DNA of 64,000 bases from Leeia aquatica (lineage in GTDB: Bacteria; Pseudomonadota; Gammaproteobacteria; Burkholderiales; Leeiaceae), in assembly GCF_012641365.1 (NCBI RefSeq), contig NZ_JABAIM010000001.1, positions 124,001 through 188,000 on the forward strand, in the 5' to 3' direction. The position numbers and the translations under genes were made by a program. Position 1 is the stretch's first letter, and the number at the start of each line of letters is the position of its first letter. Below are positions 18,366-27,118 of this stretch, in pieces. Under the pieces are notes generated by a model that had not been told where the DNA came from, made no database searches, and worked only from the letters and a program-made list of their open reading frames with translations.

Positions 18366-20986
18366 TCTGCGGGGGCCTGGTCTGCCTTGTCAGACTTCGC
18401 TGGTGATTTCGAAGAATTCCGCAACTGGCCTACGATGGAGACTTTCTGCATCTTTTCAGCTACTGCCTTGGGGCGCAGCAGTTCCTCAATTGAAGTCATC
18501 TCTGTGCCCTCGGGAAACAGTGGCTTCAGTGCGTCGGCATAGTCCCAGTCTACATCGAGCAGTCCCAGGAGCAGCGGGCATGTCGCTACTATCGACGTCA
18601 AAGGGAAATCGTGTCGTTGGGGCTGCATAGTCTTGAGTTTGTTGACAAACCAAACAGCTGAAGATCGAGGGTTGTTCCTGTCGATGCGCAAATTGACGGT
18701 TGACGTGCCGAGCGAGGCCGAGAGGTGATGCTCTGCCTCTTCAACGAGGAAGGCATTGATGATGCAGAGCGCAAAGATCTCCATCACTTCGCCGAAGTCC
18801 GACTTGGGTCTCAACTCCTCAGAGGCCTTCTGTAGACTGAAGAAGAGTCGTGTCCAAACCTTGCCGAGCAAGATGGCAGAAGGAGATATTGCCTTAGCCA
18901 ACTGCAGTGCATCTTGACGCCATTTATTGATGTCACTCCACAGCTCCTCTTGCTTAGAAGCTTCAGTACCAGGGTTTGCAGGATCTGACGCCTCCGCGTC
19001 TTCCAAATCTGCTGTGCTTCCTTGAGGCGACCAGTTGGGGGCGGTTACAGTCAACGACGGATATGCACGGTCGAAGATCGTGCGAGCTTCCTGATCATTT
19101 TCCGAATCTGCGGAGAGCAGCTTCTCAATGAGGCCCAATAGCGTGAAGATGGACCCATAAGTGCGAGTACCGGCGCCACTCGCTACGTCGACCATGCTCA
19201 GGGCAAAGACAGGTAGCCGCTTGATTGTATCCATATTGACAGCAAGTCGGATCGTGGTTCGAGCGGTGTGCTCCGACGTGCGCCCTTTCCGATTCAATCC
19301 GACCACTCCGGGGAGCACGACGCGGGCCTTGGGGTTGATGCTGTAAGGCAGGGCGATGACTGCAGTGGCGCGCCGAGCCCAGTCAAGGCTGTCTTCTCGC
19401 CGGCCAATCCCCAGATACGACTTGAACTGAGAGGCACGATCGAATGAGGCGGTGTCTTTCTCCCCGAGATGAGTACGGGCGAGAGCGTAGAGCGAGACAC
19501 TACCGGGTCCACGCAGTAAATAACGCAATGCCATCCCTGGTCGCTCCGCACAGAAATGGGGTACCTCTGCGGCCAGGGCTGCAAAGCTGACTCGGACGTC
19601 CTGTTCAGCCGACATCGCCCGGAGATACGGGGCGGTATCAATGTCTCCATCCAGAAGGGATAGATCGAATACAGCCTGCGTTAACGCAGGGAGTTCCTGC
19701 GCAGCAATGGCATCGGTGTCGACGGAGAACTTGTAGAGGCTGGTCAGTGCCAGGGCTTGCAGAGCGCGACTGAGTGCAGTCGATAATTCGGTTGACCACG
19801 ATGCAGATGCCAATGTGGAGCTCGATGAGCCGTCCATATACGGTGCACAGCTGGTCATGACCTGCAGCACCGAGCGCAGAGGCTGTTTGAGCAGGAACTC
19901 AACATAAGTGGCAACGTCGCCACTGGTTTTGACGCGCAGTCCGCGTTTGACAATCGCCTGGACGACATCCTTGATGTGGATCACCCCCCCCCAAGCGGGA
20001 TGCGACACTCGGCAGTTCGTTCGAAGCATGACATTCCAGAGCGGCTGCAGTTGCATGCGCCTGCGGATCGGGAAGAGCTTGAGCAGATACTGCTCTTCTA
20101 GGTGGTCAATCATACGCAGGTACTGGGCCGAGCGATCCCCTTGTGTTGAACGACGTGGAAGTTCCAGTGCTGCTTCGCGCTTGCCTGCGACCGTTTGCGC
20201 GAAGTGCTGGCGCACGAGTAGCGAGTAGAGCTCTAGGTCTCCTGTCACCAGAATCATGATGAGAGGGGCATCCAAATATTTCCGGAAACACTCCAACAGG
20301 CTGACCGCATGTGAGGCGTCCGTGTCGGCATCGTCAAAGGCAAACATGAGCGCACGTACACCCAGGATACGGCAGGCCGTGGAAAACAGGCTGTGGAGCT
20401 TGGTTCGAAGGTTCGTGCTATCGCCAGCACGTTCAAGCCCCCATTCGAGGAACAGATCCGGGTCCAGATCGTTAAGCGGGTGGTGGTCCTTGGCGAACAG
20501 ACTCAACCCACCGGCGACGCCCTTGAAGGTGCGATGCCATTCCGCTCGCAGAGGTTCATCTTGAGGTCGGCACTGCACTTTGAGAGCATCGTCAACTCGC
20601 TTGCGAAGCTGTTGCAGTATCACAAGGAGGATGATTTCGCTGCGCTCAATGCGACTTGGGTCGATCGGGTTGATGAAGGCAAGATGGCCGTTCACCCTAG
20701 TGTCATTCTCAAGGGCGACTTTTACAGAGCTAAGGAATGTCGACTTGCCAGCTCCTCGTGTCCCATCTATAAATTGGGTCCAGCCACTGCTGGCAGGGAG
20801 GTCATACATTGAGGCTGATTCTGTAGCACCTAAGGTCTCGAGGTGTTTGATGACCTGATCCCGAAGATGCTCGTAGTTCTCTCTGTGGACAAGTTGGTCG
20901 ATTGATAGCGCATTGGCATTGTCCCCTTGTTCGAGACGAATGAGAATTTCTGAAGATTGCGCTGGTTCAGGTGTAAGTTGGCTCAA
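18362..20986 (-). CDS. rdrA: RADAR ATPase RdrA
   Basis: An 874-aa protein, the usual RdrA length, with Walker A FIDGTRGAGKSTFLSS near residues 70-85 and a Walker B-like LMFAFDDADTD near 216. The remainder is helical. The start is a TTG at 20986, 6 nt after a strong AGGAGG; no better ATG lies nearby. RdrA forms a heptameric ATPase funnel thought to load substrate into RdrB. The pair forms a two-gene operon. The C-terminal ~200 residues include a low-complexity acidic linker (DLEDAEASDPANPG) before a conserved-looking helical tail. Identity rests on ATPase type, length and strict pairing with rdrB. Confidence 0.9.
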   Translation of the reverse strand: MSQLTPEPAQSSEILIRLEQGDNANALSIDQLVHRENYEHLRDQVIKHLETLGATESASMYDLPASSGWTQFIDGTRGAGKSTFLSSVKVALENDTRVNGHLAFINPIDPSRIERSEIILLVILQQLRKRVDDALKVQCRPQDEPLRAEWHRTFKGVAGGLSLFAKDHHPLNDLDPDLFLEWGLERAGDSTNLRTKLHSLFSTACRILGVRALMFAFDDADTDASHAVSLLECFRKYLDAPLIMILVTGDLELYSLLVRQHFAQTVAGKREAALELPRRSTQGDRSAQYLRMIDHLEEQYLLKLFPIRRRMQLQPLWNVMLRTNCRVSHPAWGGVIHIKDVVQAIVKRGLRVKTSGDVATYVEFLLKQPLRSVLQVMTSCAPYMDGSSSSTLASASWSTELSTALSRALQALALTSLYKFSVDTDAIAAQELPALTQAVFDLSLLDGDIDTAPYLRAMSAEQDVRVSFAALAAEVPHFCAERPGMALRYLLRGPGSVSLYALARTHLGEKDTASFDRASQFKSYLGIGRREDSLDWARRATAVIALPYSINPKARVVLPGVVGLNRKGRTSEHTARTTIRLAVNMDTIKRLPVFALSMVDVASGAGTRTYGSIFTLLGLIEKLLSADSENDQEARTIFDRAYPSLTVTAPNWSPQGSTADLEDAEASDPANPGTEASKQEELWSDINKWRQDALQLAKAISPSAILLGKVWTRLFFSLQKASEELRPKSDFGEVMEIFALCIINAFLVEEAEHHLSASLGTSTVNLRIDRNNPRSSAVWFVNKLKTMQPQRHDFPLTSIVATCPLLLGLLDVDWDYADALKPLFPEGTEMTSIEELLRPKAVAEKMQKVSIVGQLRNSSKSPAKSDKADQAPAE

Positions 20987-21117
20987 GTGGTACCTCCTGA
21001 AGCTTCGAACATTGGGGCCACCCCATACTTCCTCGACAGGCGAGAGCGACTCGCTGGGCTGTACCGAGTTTGGCTTTGGATCCTAAGCAAATAACTCTAG
21101 CATGGGAGAATAAATTG

Positions 21118-21184
21118 TAGAAGTTCAGACTTGATCAGACAGTCAAGCCTTGTCGAGAGGTGGGGTTACCCGTTTTAATTGAGG
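21118..21184 (-). repeat. RADAR-flanking repeat, inverted copy upstream of rdrA
   Basis: Read on the minus strand it contains AAAACGGGT and then TTGACTGTCTGATC directly followed by AAGTCTGAACTTCTACA. Seventeen bases of that core are identical to the left copy at 15748-15764. It lies 130-200 bp upstream of the rdrA start, so it may also overlap the RADAR promoter region. Confidence 0.6.
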
Positions 21185-21216
21185 GCGTATCTTTATCGAA
21201 ATGGAGCACAGCGCCA

Positions 21217-21277
21217 ATCTGACTATCAGGCATCATCAAAACAGGTCGACCGTTAGATCAAGTCTGAACTCCTATAT
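21217..21277 (+). repeat. RADAR-flanking repeat, right direct copy
   Basis: ATCTGACTATCAGG, CATCAAAACAGGTCGACC and ATCAAGTCTGAACTCCTA align with 15704-15763 in the same orientation with about 12 substitutions. The remaining part of 20987-21457 shows no gene; 21300-21457 is non-coding spacer before the recombinase operon's last gene. Confidence 0.6.
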
Positions 21278-21457
21278 ATGGCTGTGGTCATCTGCAACGT
21301 CGCTGGTTTAAAGCCCACGGGAGTGCCCCTCCTTGATTTTTGGGGGGATGCCGCGGGGGGCAGCAGATCGTGCATTTTCTGATCGTGAGAACAGTGGTGA
21401 GTCAGCACCGATTTTGACTAACCGATCGTCAGCTTGATGGTCCCCAGTCATGTTGGA

Positions 21458-21943
21458 CTAAATATCCGTTTTCTCCCCACTCTGCGTATTACCAATTAAA
21501 GTTAATGGCATTGCATCCAATTGATACAGCTGATCTCGAGCATCTTTATACCCCTCAAAGAATTTAACCCACTTATTCATACCCCCCCCCAATTCTCCAA
21601 CAGCACGGATCATGGCTAAGTGTGATGCGCGAAGCAGGTCAACCTGCCTTTCCAACTCTGCAATTCTCCGATCCTTGCTTTCCAGTTCAGCTGCCGTAGA
21701 CTCCTTGGATCGTTTTGTCAGGCGACTTATGTGTTTACGGATATCTTGTTGCTTAGCCTGATACTGAGCCACCAGTTCAGAGCGAGGTAGGTTGCATGTG
21801 ATTGTTGAAGCATGACCAATATGAGGATGCAGACGTGCCACTGCACGGGCAGTGATATCCACATTTTGATACAATAAGTCATCAAGGATCTGTATCAGCA
21901 ATTCATCACCTTGATTATTTGAATCGGACCTATTCGTAGCCAT
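21458..21943 (-). CDS. Small coiled-coil protein of the recombinase operon (TnpC/GmtX-like)
   Basis: A 161-aa protein. Residues about 15-55 (ILDDLLYQNVDITARAVARL) look like a helix-turn-helix, followed by a coiled coil (ELESKDRRIAELERQVDLL) and a WVKFFEGYKDARDQLY tail. This layout matches the small third protein of Tn554-type and Gamma-Mobile-Trio modules (TnpC, GmtX), which assists the recombinases. It overlaps the upstream integrase gene by 14 bp. It is the last gene of the operon. Assignment is by architecture and context; the sequence itself is not diagnostic. Confidence 0.6.
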   Translation of the reverse strand: MATNRSDSNNQGDELLIQILDDLLYQNVDITARAVARLHPHIGHASTITCNLPRSELVAQYQAKQQDIRKHISRLTKRSKESTAAELESKDRRIAELERQVDLLRASHLAMIRAVGELGGGMNKWVKFFEGYKDARDQLYQLDAMPLTLIGNTQSGEKTDI

Positions 21944-24257
21944 CTAGCACGCTCCTTGGCGTATTTGCTGTTTTAGAAAGATCCGCTCCATCAGGGAAGA
22001 CTGGCATGCCCTCGGGTGTCACCAAAATCTGTTTGACCGCAGCAAGTCGGTTCTTGGCATGAATGAGCTGGTTATCTCTACCGACAGCCTTTGCCGAGCG
22101 TGATTCAATAGCCTTCACTGCATCCTTCAGGCGCCCCTCCAATTGCACAAGATGCGCGTGGTGTTGTGGCATTCCGGTTGCAGTAAGGTGCCGACATCCG
22201 GCAAAGCACTCCAGATGCTTGGGGCAGGGGTCGACCGTAAAACTATTGATGCAGTGTCCATAGGGAGTTGAGTGAAAGCCGTCAGCCTCTAGCTTGAGGA
22301 ATTCGAATGCAGCATCTTCACCATGAGTTTGCTGGATGTTTTTGAATGCATCGACAATTGGCCCGCTCGCCTTGCCAGCCTTGATCATTCGTGCCACGGT
22401 TGCTGCCTTGCGTCCCAACGACACCTCCACTTCCAAGGGCAGCTCAATGCCTTCCAGGTCCTCTGCCAGGCTGCGATGGTCGTATTCGTAGCTCTGTGCC
22501 ACACTTCGGCGATTGAACCGTTTGGTGATGATCGTATCGGCTACCCCTAGCCGGAAGAGCTCCGTGTTTTGCAGGTGCCTTAGCGCATGTGGATTCAGAG
22601 TCAACATCCGATCTTCATCTGAACCGCTGTAAGACTCGAAGAGGGTCGAGCCGCTGCAACCTTCGTTCCCACCAATCGCATGATGCATCATGTCTGGACT
22701 GAATCGACCAACCGAGTAATACCGCGTGATGTCACAAAGGCCATCGTTTCGACCTTCAGCTAACGCCCTTTTAGGCATCAGGAACATCAACTCCCACGTC
22801 TGGATCTCTCCAGCCGGAGATAAGCGAAATGGAGATCGATCAGATAATTTGGTTGTTAATCTCAACAGGTGGTCCTCAATTTCATCAACCCGTAAGAACA
22901 CCTTTTTCCATTGCATTTGTGAGTCGTGATATTCGGTGCCATCCTGCCGTCTGAAGGTAATTTTTCCTTTTAATCGATTATAGAATACGTACAGCGCGGT
23001 ATTCAACGAGCTAGAGGCAGAGTTTATTTGCCGAAGTTGGTAATCATACATTTCGTCAAACACTTGGCCATCAAATCTGTCTCGATATCGTGACTGCCAT
23101 TGATCTTGTTCCTGATTTGGCAACGCCAGTAATATCGGATTGCCTGTGAGGTATGGATATAGCTCAATCGCTGAGACTAACTGATCTCGCCTGAACCAAG
23201 GAAGAATCCGTTTCTCTTCTACCTGGCGGCGAAGCGTCTCACGTAATGGTTGCGTAATTCTGGCCACTTCGCTCAGTGTTTCAGTCAGAGCGGCCTCGAA
23301 CATTGACGGCACATACTGCGCTGTTTCGAAAAGTGCCACGCTATCAGAATTAGGGGTTTGTTGTTTCTCTGCAAAGTACCGGAGCATCATGGCTGTCGAG
23401 TAGCCGCCAAGCTCACCGGCAGCACGGCCAGAGGTATCGTAGTACTCTCGAACCCGCTTCCAGTCTGCGGGTAAGAGGCAGGCTTCACCAGCACGAAGCC
23501 CACAAAGCAACATGATTTTGGTCTGTGTAAAACGTAGTAGATCGAGAATGCTCCGTGGCTGTTCAGTAAACACAATCCGAACAAGTTCCCAAAATGCACG
23601 CCGGTCCGGTAGTTTTTCGGCACGCTTCCGTTCCTCCAGGTCAGAACGAAGCTCATCCATTGATTTCGTGTAACGTGCTCGTTTCCCTCTGACGCCGTGT
23701 CTTTTCATGGAGAGGGCAGGGGCGATTGGCCCGATATCGGCGATGTGATTGGCATCGATCAGGGTTTTAACGAGACCTAGAATCAGATCTGCCAGTTTCC
23801 CTGACGCCTGAAGCCCCTTCGCGAGCTCGAATGCTCCTACAACATCATCTACTCGCAACTCCCATGGCTCACGACCATCAACAACAGTAGCCAAAACGCG
23901 CAGTGGTCTAACCACATTGCCGATGACGTGCCCTGTCGAGTTTTTGCGGTAGAACAATTGTTCTACTATGACGGCCTTCAGAAGGTCCAGCCAGCCTGGT
24001 GATAGTGATGTCTTGGGAAGAGCAGGAAGGTCTTGTTGCTTGCGTCTCTCATTCAGAACCAGCAATGCCTTGGCATCAAGTCCAAAATCGCGAACCCAAT
24101 GAACGGGGGGAGGGGAGTCACCAACAAATTGCGTGATGTTCCAGGCCTCCTCTGGAACCGCAGTTCCATCAGTCAGCAGCCGAACATCCCAATTCACCCC
24201 ACGCTCACTGGCAATGCGACGACCAAAATCAATGAACGCATAGAAATGTTCATTCAT
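21930..24257 (-). CDS. Large integrase-like protein of the recombinase trio (GmtZ-like)
   Basis: A 775-aa protein. The C-terminal half carries a tyrosine-recombinase-like core: LTLNPHALRHLQNTELFRLG (HxLRH box) followed by KRFNRRSVAQSYEYDHRS with a candidate nucleophile Tyr. Further on, HCINSFTVDPCPKHLECFAG is a Cys/His-rich metal-binding-like cluster, then a helical tail. The N-terminal 300 residues are not recognised. It starts ATG at 24257, overlapping the stop of the frame-corrected upstream recombinase as ATGA. Proteins of this size in a trio with two smaller partners fit GmtZ of Gamma-Mobile-Trio islands or TnpB of Tn554-like elements. It presumably helps insert and excise the island; this is inference. 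Confidence 0.7.
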   Translation of the reverse strand: MNEHFYAFIDFGRRIASERGVNWDVRLLTDGTAVPEEAWNITQFVGDSPPPVHWVRDFGLDAKALLVLNERRKQQDLPALPKTSLSPGWLDLLKAVIVEQLFYRKNSTGHVIGNVVRPLRVLATVVDGREPWELRVDDVVGAFELAKGLQASGKLADLILGLVKTLIDANHIADIGPIAPALSMKRHGVRGKRARYTKSMDELRSDLEERKRAEKLPDRRAFWELVRIVFTEQPRSILDLLRFTQTKIMLLCGLRAGEACLLPADWKRVREYYDTSGRAAGELGGYSTAMMLRYFAEKQQTPNSDSVALFETAQYVPSMFEAALTETLSEVARITQPLRETLRRQVEEKRILPWFRRDQLVSAIELYPYLTGNPILLALPNQEQDQWQSRYRDRFDGQVFDEMYDYQLRQINSASSSLNTALYVFYNRLKGKITFRRQDGTEYHDSQMQWKKVFLRVDEIEDHLLRLTTKLSDRSPFRLSPAGEIQTWELMFLMPKRALAEGRNDGLCDITRYYSVGRFSPDMMHHAIGGNEGCSGSTLFESYSGSDEDRMLTLNPHALRHLQNTELFRLGVADTIITKRFNRRSVAQSYEYDHRSLAEDLEGIELPLEVEVSLGRKAATVARMIKAGKASGPIVDAFKNIQQTHGEDAAFEFLKLEADGFHSTPYGHCINSFTVDPCPKHLECFAGCRHLTATGMPQHHAHLVQLEGRLKDAVKAIESRSAKAVGRDNQLIHAKNRLAAVKQILVTPEGMPVFPDGADLSKTANTPRSVLDGYE

Positions 24258-25731
24258 TGACCGTCTCCCTCAATTTCGGCGATGATGGACTGGACGTTTG
24301 ATATCGTTCGCTTCAACTGGATATATGCCGGTGAATTTTCATCCCCTTTCGACGCGTCTGAGAAAAATGTGACGACAGACCGGAAATCTAACAACACCTG
24401 TCGATGAATTTCTGGATCGTTGAGGGGCATGAATTTGAAGCATCCGTAGCATGCGGTGACCGGGTTCGTTGGGCAGGAGGGCTGACCAATTGAACAGGCG
24501 CCGATACCAGATATCGGAATGCCATGGGGAGCACTGCCAGTTCCCTTTCATCGATGAACCGGTCATGTGCGATTTTTGTAACCTGCTGATAGATTTCGGA
24601 AATGCCTAGGGCCGCATTGACTCGCTCGGCTTGATTGGCTGATGCCTGGAAATAGACAAGCCCAGTATCAATATCACTATGGCCCATGGATTCAGCCAAT
24701 TCCTCCTGACTAGCACCCGCATCCACTAACCGTTGGGCTGCAGTATGCCTGAGCTCGGTTGCACTGCGTGGCTCAGGGAGGAGGGCGGTGGTAGCCTTCG
24801 TGATGATATAGCCAGTTTCGCGCGCACTCGAAACATCAAATATTCGGCCTTCACCACTCAGTCCAGCGCGGATAGCGCGTTCGTAAAGCTCAATGAACAA
24901 AGGAGCCCACTCTCGTTTTACTTTGCGCATGAGAGGTTGTGCCTTGTTCTTGGACCGCTGTTTAATCATCCTGAAGGTCAGATGCACAGAGGCGTTAGTG
25001 TCCTTCGCATTCGCCCAGATCCGAATATCACGCATTTGGAGCATGCCAATCTGCATTGGCCGAAGCCCAAACTGAAACGCGCATAGAAGGACCGATGTTG
25101 TCCGTAGTTCCTCGTCATTTACCATCTGAGGGTGCCTGGTAATGATGTCGCTCATCTCGTCAAAATGCGCGACAAGCACGGCCTCCTCATCAACGCTCAG
25201 GAAAACGTCACCACAGCGCACACTCGCATATTTGTCAACATAAGGGAAAGCCAAAGTGGATAGAAACTCAGCGTATTGCGATGACCACCCTGCCAAATTG
25301 AACTTACAGAAGTGATATAGGATGCTCTTCAAAGAGCCCATTTCATTGTGTCTGTATGCTTTCGATATGAGCTCCTGCCAAATTTGCCGTACTGTCGTTG
25401 GAGCTGAACTAAGGATGAGGAGCAAGTCGTTTGGTAAAATATTACGCAACCTTTGAAATCTTACTTGAGCCGTGCTGACAGCCATTGTTTGCATCTGGTT
25501 ACAGCACCAATGCTTTAGGATTGGGCGAAACACAGGATGAAACTCTCCAAAATCGAGCGACTCGATTGACCCTGATATCGATATTGACCAAACATCATTC
25601 TCAGTGGGGTGCTGAAGCGAACAGGATTTATCGAGGAAGTCGTCGTAATAGCGAATAACAGATGGCAGGTCTGGTACAGCTATGGTAAATTCCTCCCATG
25701 GTTCATGAGAGTTGGCAGTTGCTGAGGTCAT
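24254..25731 (-). pseudogene. Second tyrosine recombinase (GmtY/TnpB-like), 1-nt frameshift near 24537
   Basis: The uninterrupted frame (25731-24388, 447 aa) has the recombinase core: GLRPMQIGML (Arg I), SATELRHTAAQRL (HxLR-type box) and ESMGHSDIDTGLVYFQ (His and Tyr). After about residue 395 its translation becomes unconserved-looking. Another frame, open from about 24537 to a TGA at 24254, encodes a coherent C-terminus: GIPISGIGACSIGQPSCP then TACYGCFKFMPLND, a Cys-rich tail. One missing G in CTGGCAG near 24537 would join the frames into a ~492-aa protein whose stop overlaps the next start as ATGA, like the other junctions. Either a real mutation lies outside the catalytic core or there is a sequencing indel. 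The start overlaps the preceding gene as ATGA. Confidence 0.75.
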
Positions 25732-26948
25732 CCCTTATGCTCCGGAATTGCGCGCAAGACTACGACGCGGTCATCAAAGACATTGTTCCAGACCGATGCT
25801 AGCCGATCCTCGAACACGGCACGCGCATATTTCCGAGGCATATCTGACGAGCGTGCCCACCCAAAAAATGTTCGCATCTTTTGGAGTGCTTCATCCATTG
25901 AATCCCCTTGATTCAAAAGCTGATTCAATCTAACAACCGCACAGGTGTGCCGCAAGTCATGGGCAGAAATGGATATCTTTCCAGTCCTGTCCTTCAGATC
26001 TTTCAGGACGGATGCCGGCAGAGATGCTGTGATTTTCTGGAACAGCTTTGTGACAGACTCGGCTGATAGCGGGCTCCCACGTTGAGAGTTCATCAGATAT
26101 GAATGTGCCGGCTTGCCTCGATAATTCTCAACATAGCCCTGAACGATGCGAGCAGTCAGCTCACTGACCGGAATTTGCCGTATGGAATTTACTGTCTTGA
26201 TGCTTGGTATGCTGTATCGCTGATCCTCATCCTCATATGGATTCTCAACCACGGATAGCCAATAGCGATCGCGGCCCAATTTTGAATCAACCCCATGTTT
26301 AATGGCATCCGATGCCAACATCAGGAGTTCGCCGCGTCTCAATCCTTGGTGAAGCAACAAAATGAACACGAGAAATGCACGCCACCTGGATGTGGCATCA
26401 CGAAATGGGTTATCAGACGCGACAGGATCAAGCAGTTTATACAGCGCCTCAACAACTGTAGATGGAAGCGCACGCAGGCTGTCTTGGGTCCGTTTTTTGC
26501 CGATGCGAAGCTGTGAGTAAAGCGTGCCAAGGTGATCCAGCCGCCCCTTGATCACTTGGAGCTGGGAGACCGGCAAATTGCTCTTGCTCAGACGATAAAT
26601 GATGTCATTTACGAATCGAAATGCCGTTTGCCACCTCAATTGAGCGGTTTCGTTGATGTTTGGTTGATTCCGAATCGAAACGAAATAGGCCTCGAGGAGC
26701 TCTCCCAGCGTCTCGACATCGATACTGAACAAGGCATCGTCGAGTATGCCCGGTCCATGTAGGGCATCAGAAAACTGGTATAGGGCCTCAACATAGCTCA
26801 GCACCTTACGCTTGCTGGATAAAGCCAGGTCCGAGGTCTGGTACATTGACCAGATCGTTGCCCAATATCTGGGTAACCCAGCCTCGTCAAAGAGTGCTGG
26901 CTCTTGTAAAACCAGAGGAATGTGGCGGGCCCAAACGTGTTTCAGCAA
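25728..26948 (-). CDS. First tyrosine recombinase of the island (Tn554 TnpA-like)
   Basis: A 406-aa phage-integrase-family protein. Residues about 45-170 form the SAM-like core-binding region. The catalytic half shows LHQGLRRGELLML (Arg I), ISAHDLRHTCAVVRL (HxLRH) and FGWARSSDMPRKYAR (W/H position and Tyr nucleophile). It is the promoter-proximal gene of the four-gene operon and lies at the guaA-proximal end of the island, typical for an integrase next to its attachment site. Such enzymes cut and rejoin DNA through a 3'-phosphotyrosine intermediate. The operon's overlaps (4 bp, 4 bp, 14 bp) point to a single translationally coupled unit. Confidence 0.88.
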   Translation of the reverse strand: MLKHVWARHIPLVLQEPALFDEAGLPRYWATIWSMYQTSDLALSSKRKVLSYVEALYQFSDALHGPGILDDALFSIDVETLGELLEAYFVSIRNQPNINETAQLRWQTAFRFVNDIIYRLSKSNLPVSQLQVIKGRLDHLGTLYSQLRIGKKRTQDSLRALPSTVVEALYKLLDPVASDNPFRDATSRWRAFLVFILLLHQGLRRGELLMLASDAIKHGVDSKLGRDRYWLSVVENPYEDEDQRYSIPSIKTVNSIRQIPVSELTARIVQGYVENYRGKPAHSYLMNSQRGSPLSAESVTKLFQKITASLPASVLKDLKDRTGKISISAHDLRHTCAVVRLNQLLNQGDSMDEALQKMRTFFGWARSSDMPRKYARAVFEDRLASVWNNVFDDRVVVLRAIPEHKG

Positions 26949-26991
26949 GTTGTCGCTACCAAGATGAACTTACTGCAGTGGTCAAAAGCAA

Positions 26992-27105
26992 GACACTGTG
27001 TATTTGTGGACAGTAGGCTACGCCGGTCGGCGGCTGCCGACAAGCTACGACAGTGTCAACGTTCTAGGTCACAAACAAAAATAATGTATGTGACGTATGT
27101 GACCT
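26992..27105. promoter_or_regulatory. Dyad-rich region upstream of the recombinase operon
   Basis: Three structures occur here: GACACTG at 26992-26998 facing CAGTGTC at 27051-27057; inside that, a perfect GTCGGC/GCCGAC hairpin (27026-27041); and AGGTCACA (27066) facing TGTGACCT (27098-27105) around a tandem 9-bp repeat GTATGTGAC (27086-27103). They fit operator or recombinase-binding sites. Function is inferred from position only. Confidence 0.4.
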
Positions 27106-27118
27106 TTTTTTAAATATC

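Larger units (their letters stand above)
15704..21277. mobile_element. Repeat-bounded RADAR cassette nested in the island
   Basis: Two diverged repeats in direct orientation (15704-15765 and 21217-21277) bracket rdrAB, with a third copy inverted just inside the right one. No transposase gene lies inside, so the cassette would be mobile only in trans or by homologous recombination between repeats. Treating it as a unit is inference from the repeat positions. Confidence 0.4.

Noticed and set aside
15704-21277. Repeats around RADAR considered as a CRISPR-like array
   Set aside because: There are only three diverged copies, in mixed orientation and with unequal spacing, and no spacers.
24339-24566. 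75-aa open frame overlapping the frameshift of the second recombinase
   Set aside because: It is the third frame of the recombinase tail; the conserved Cys-rich reading lies in a different frame.
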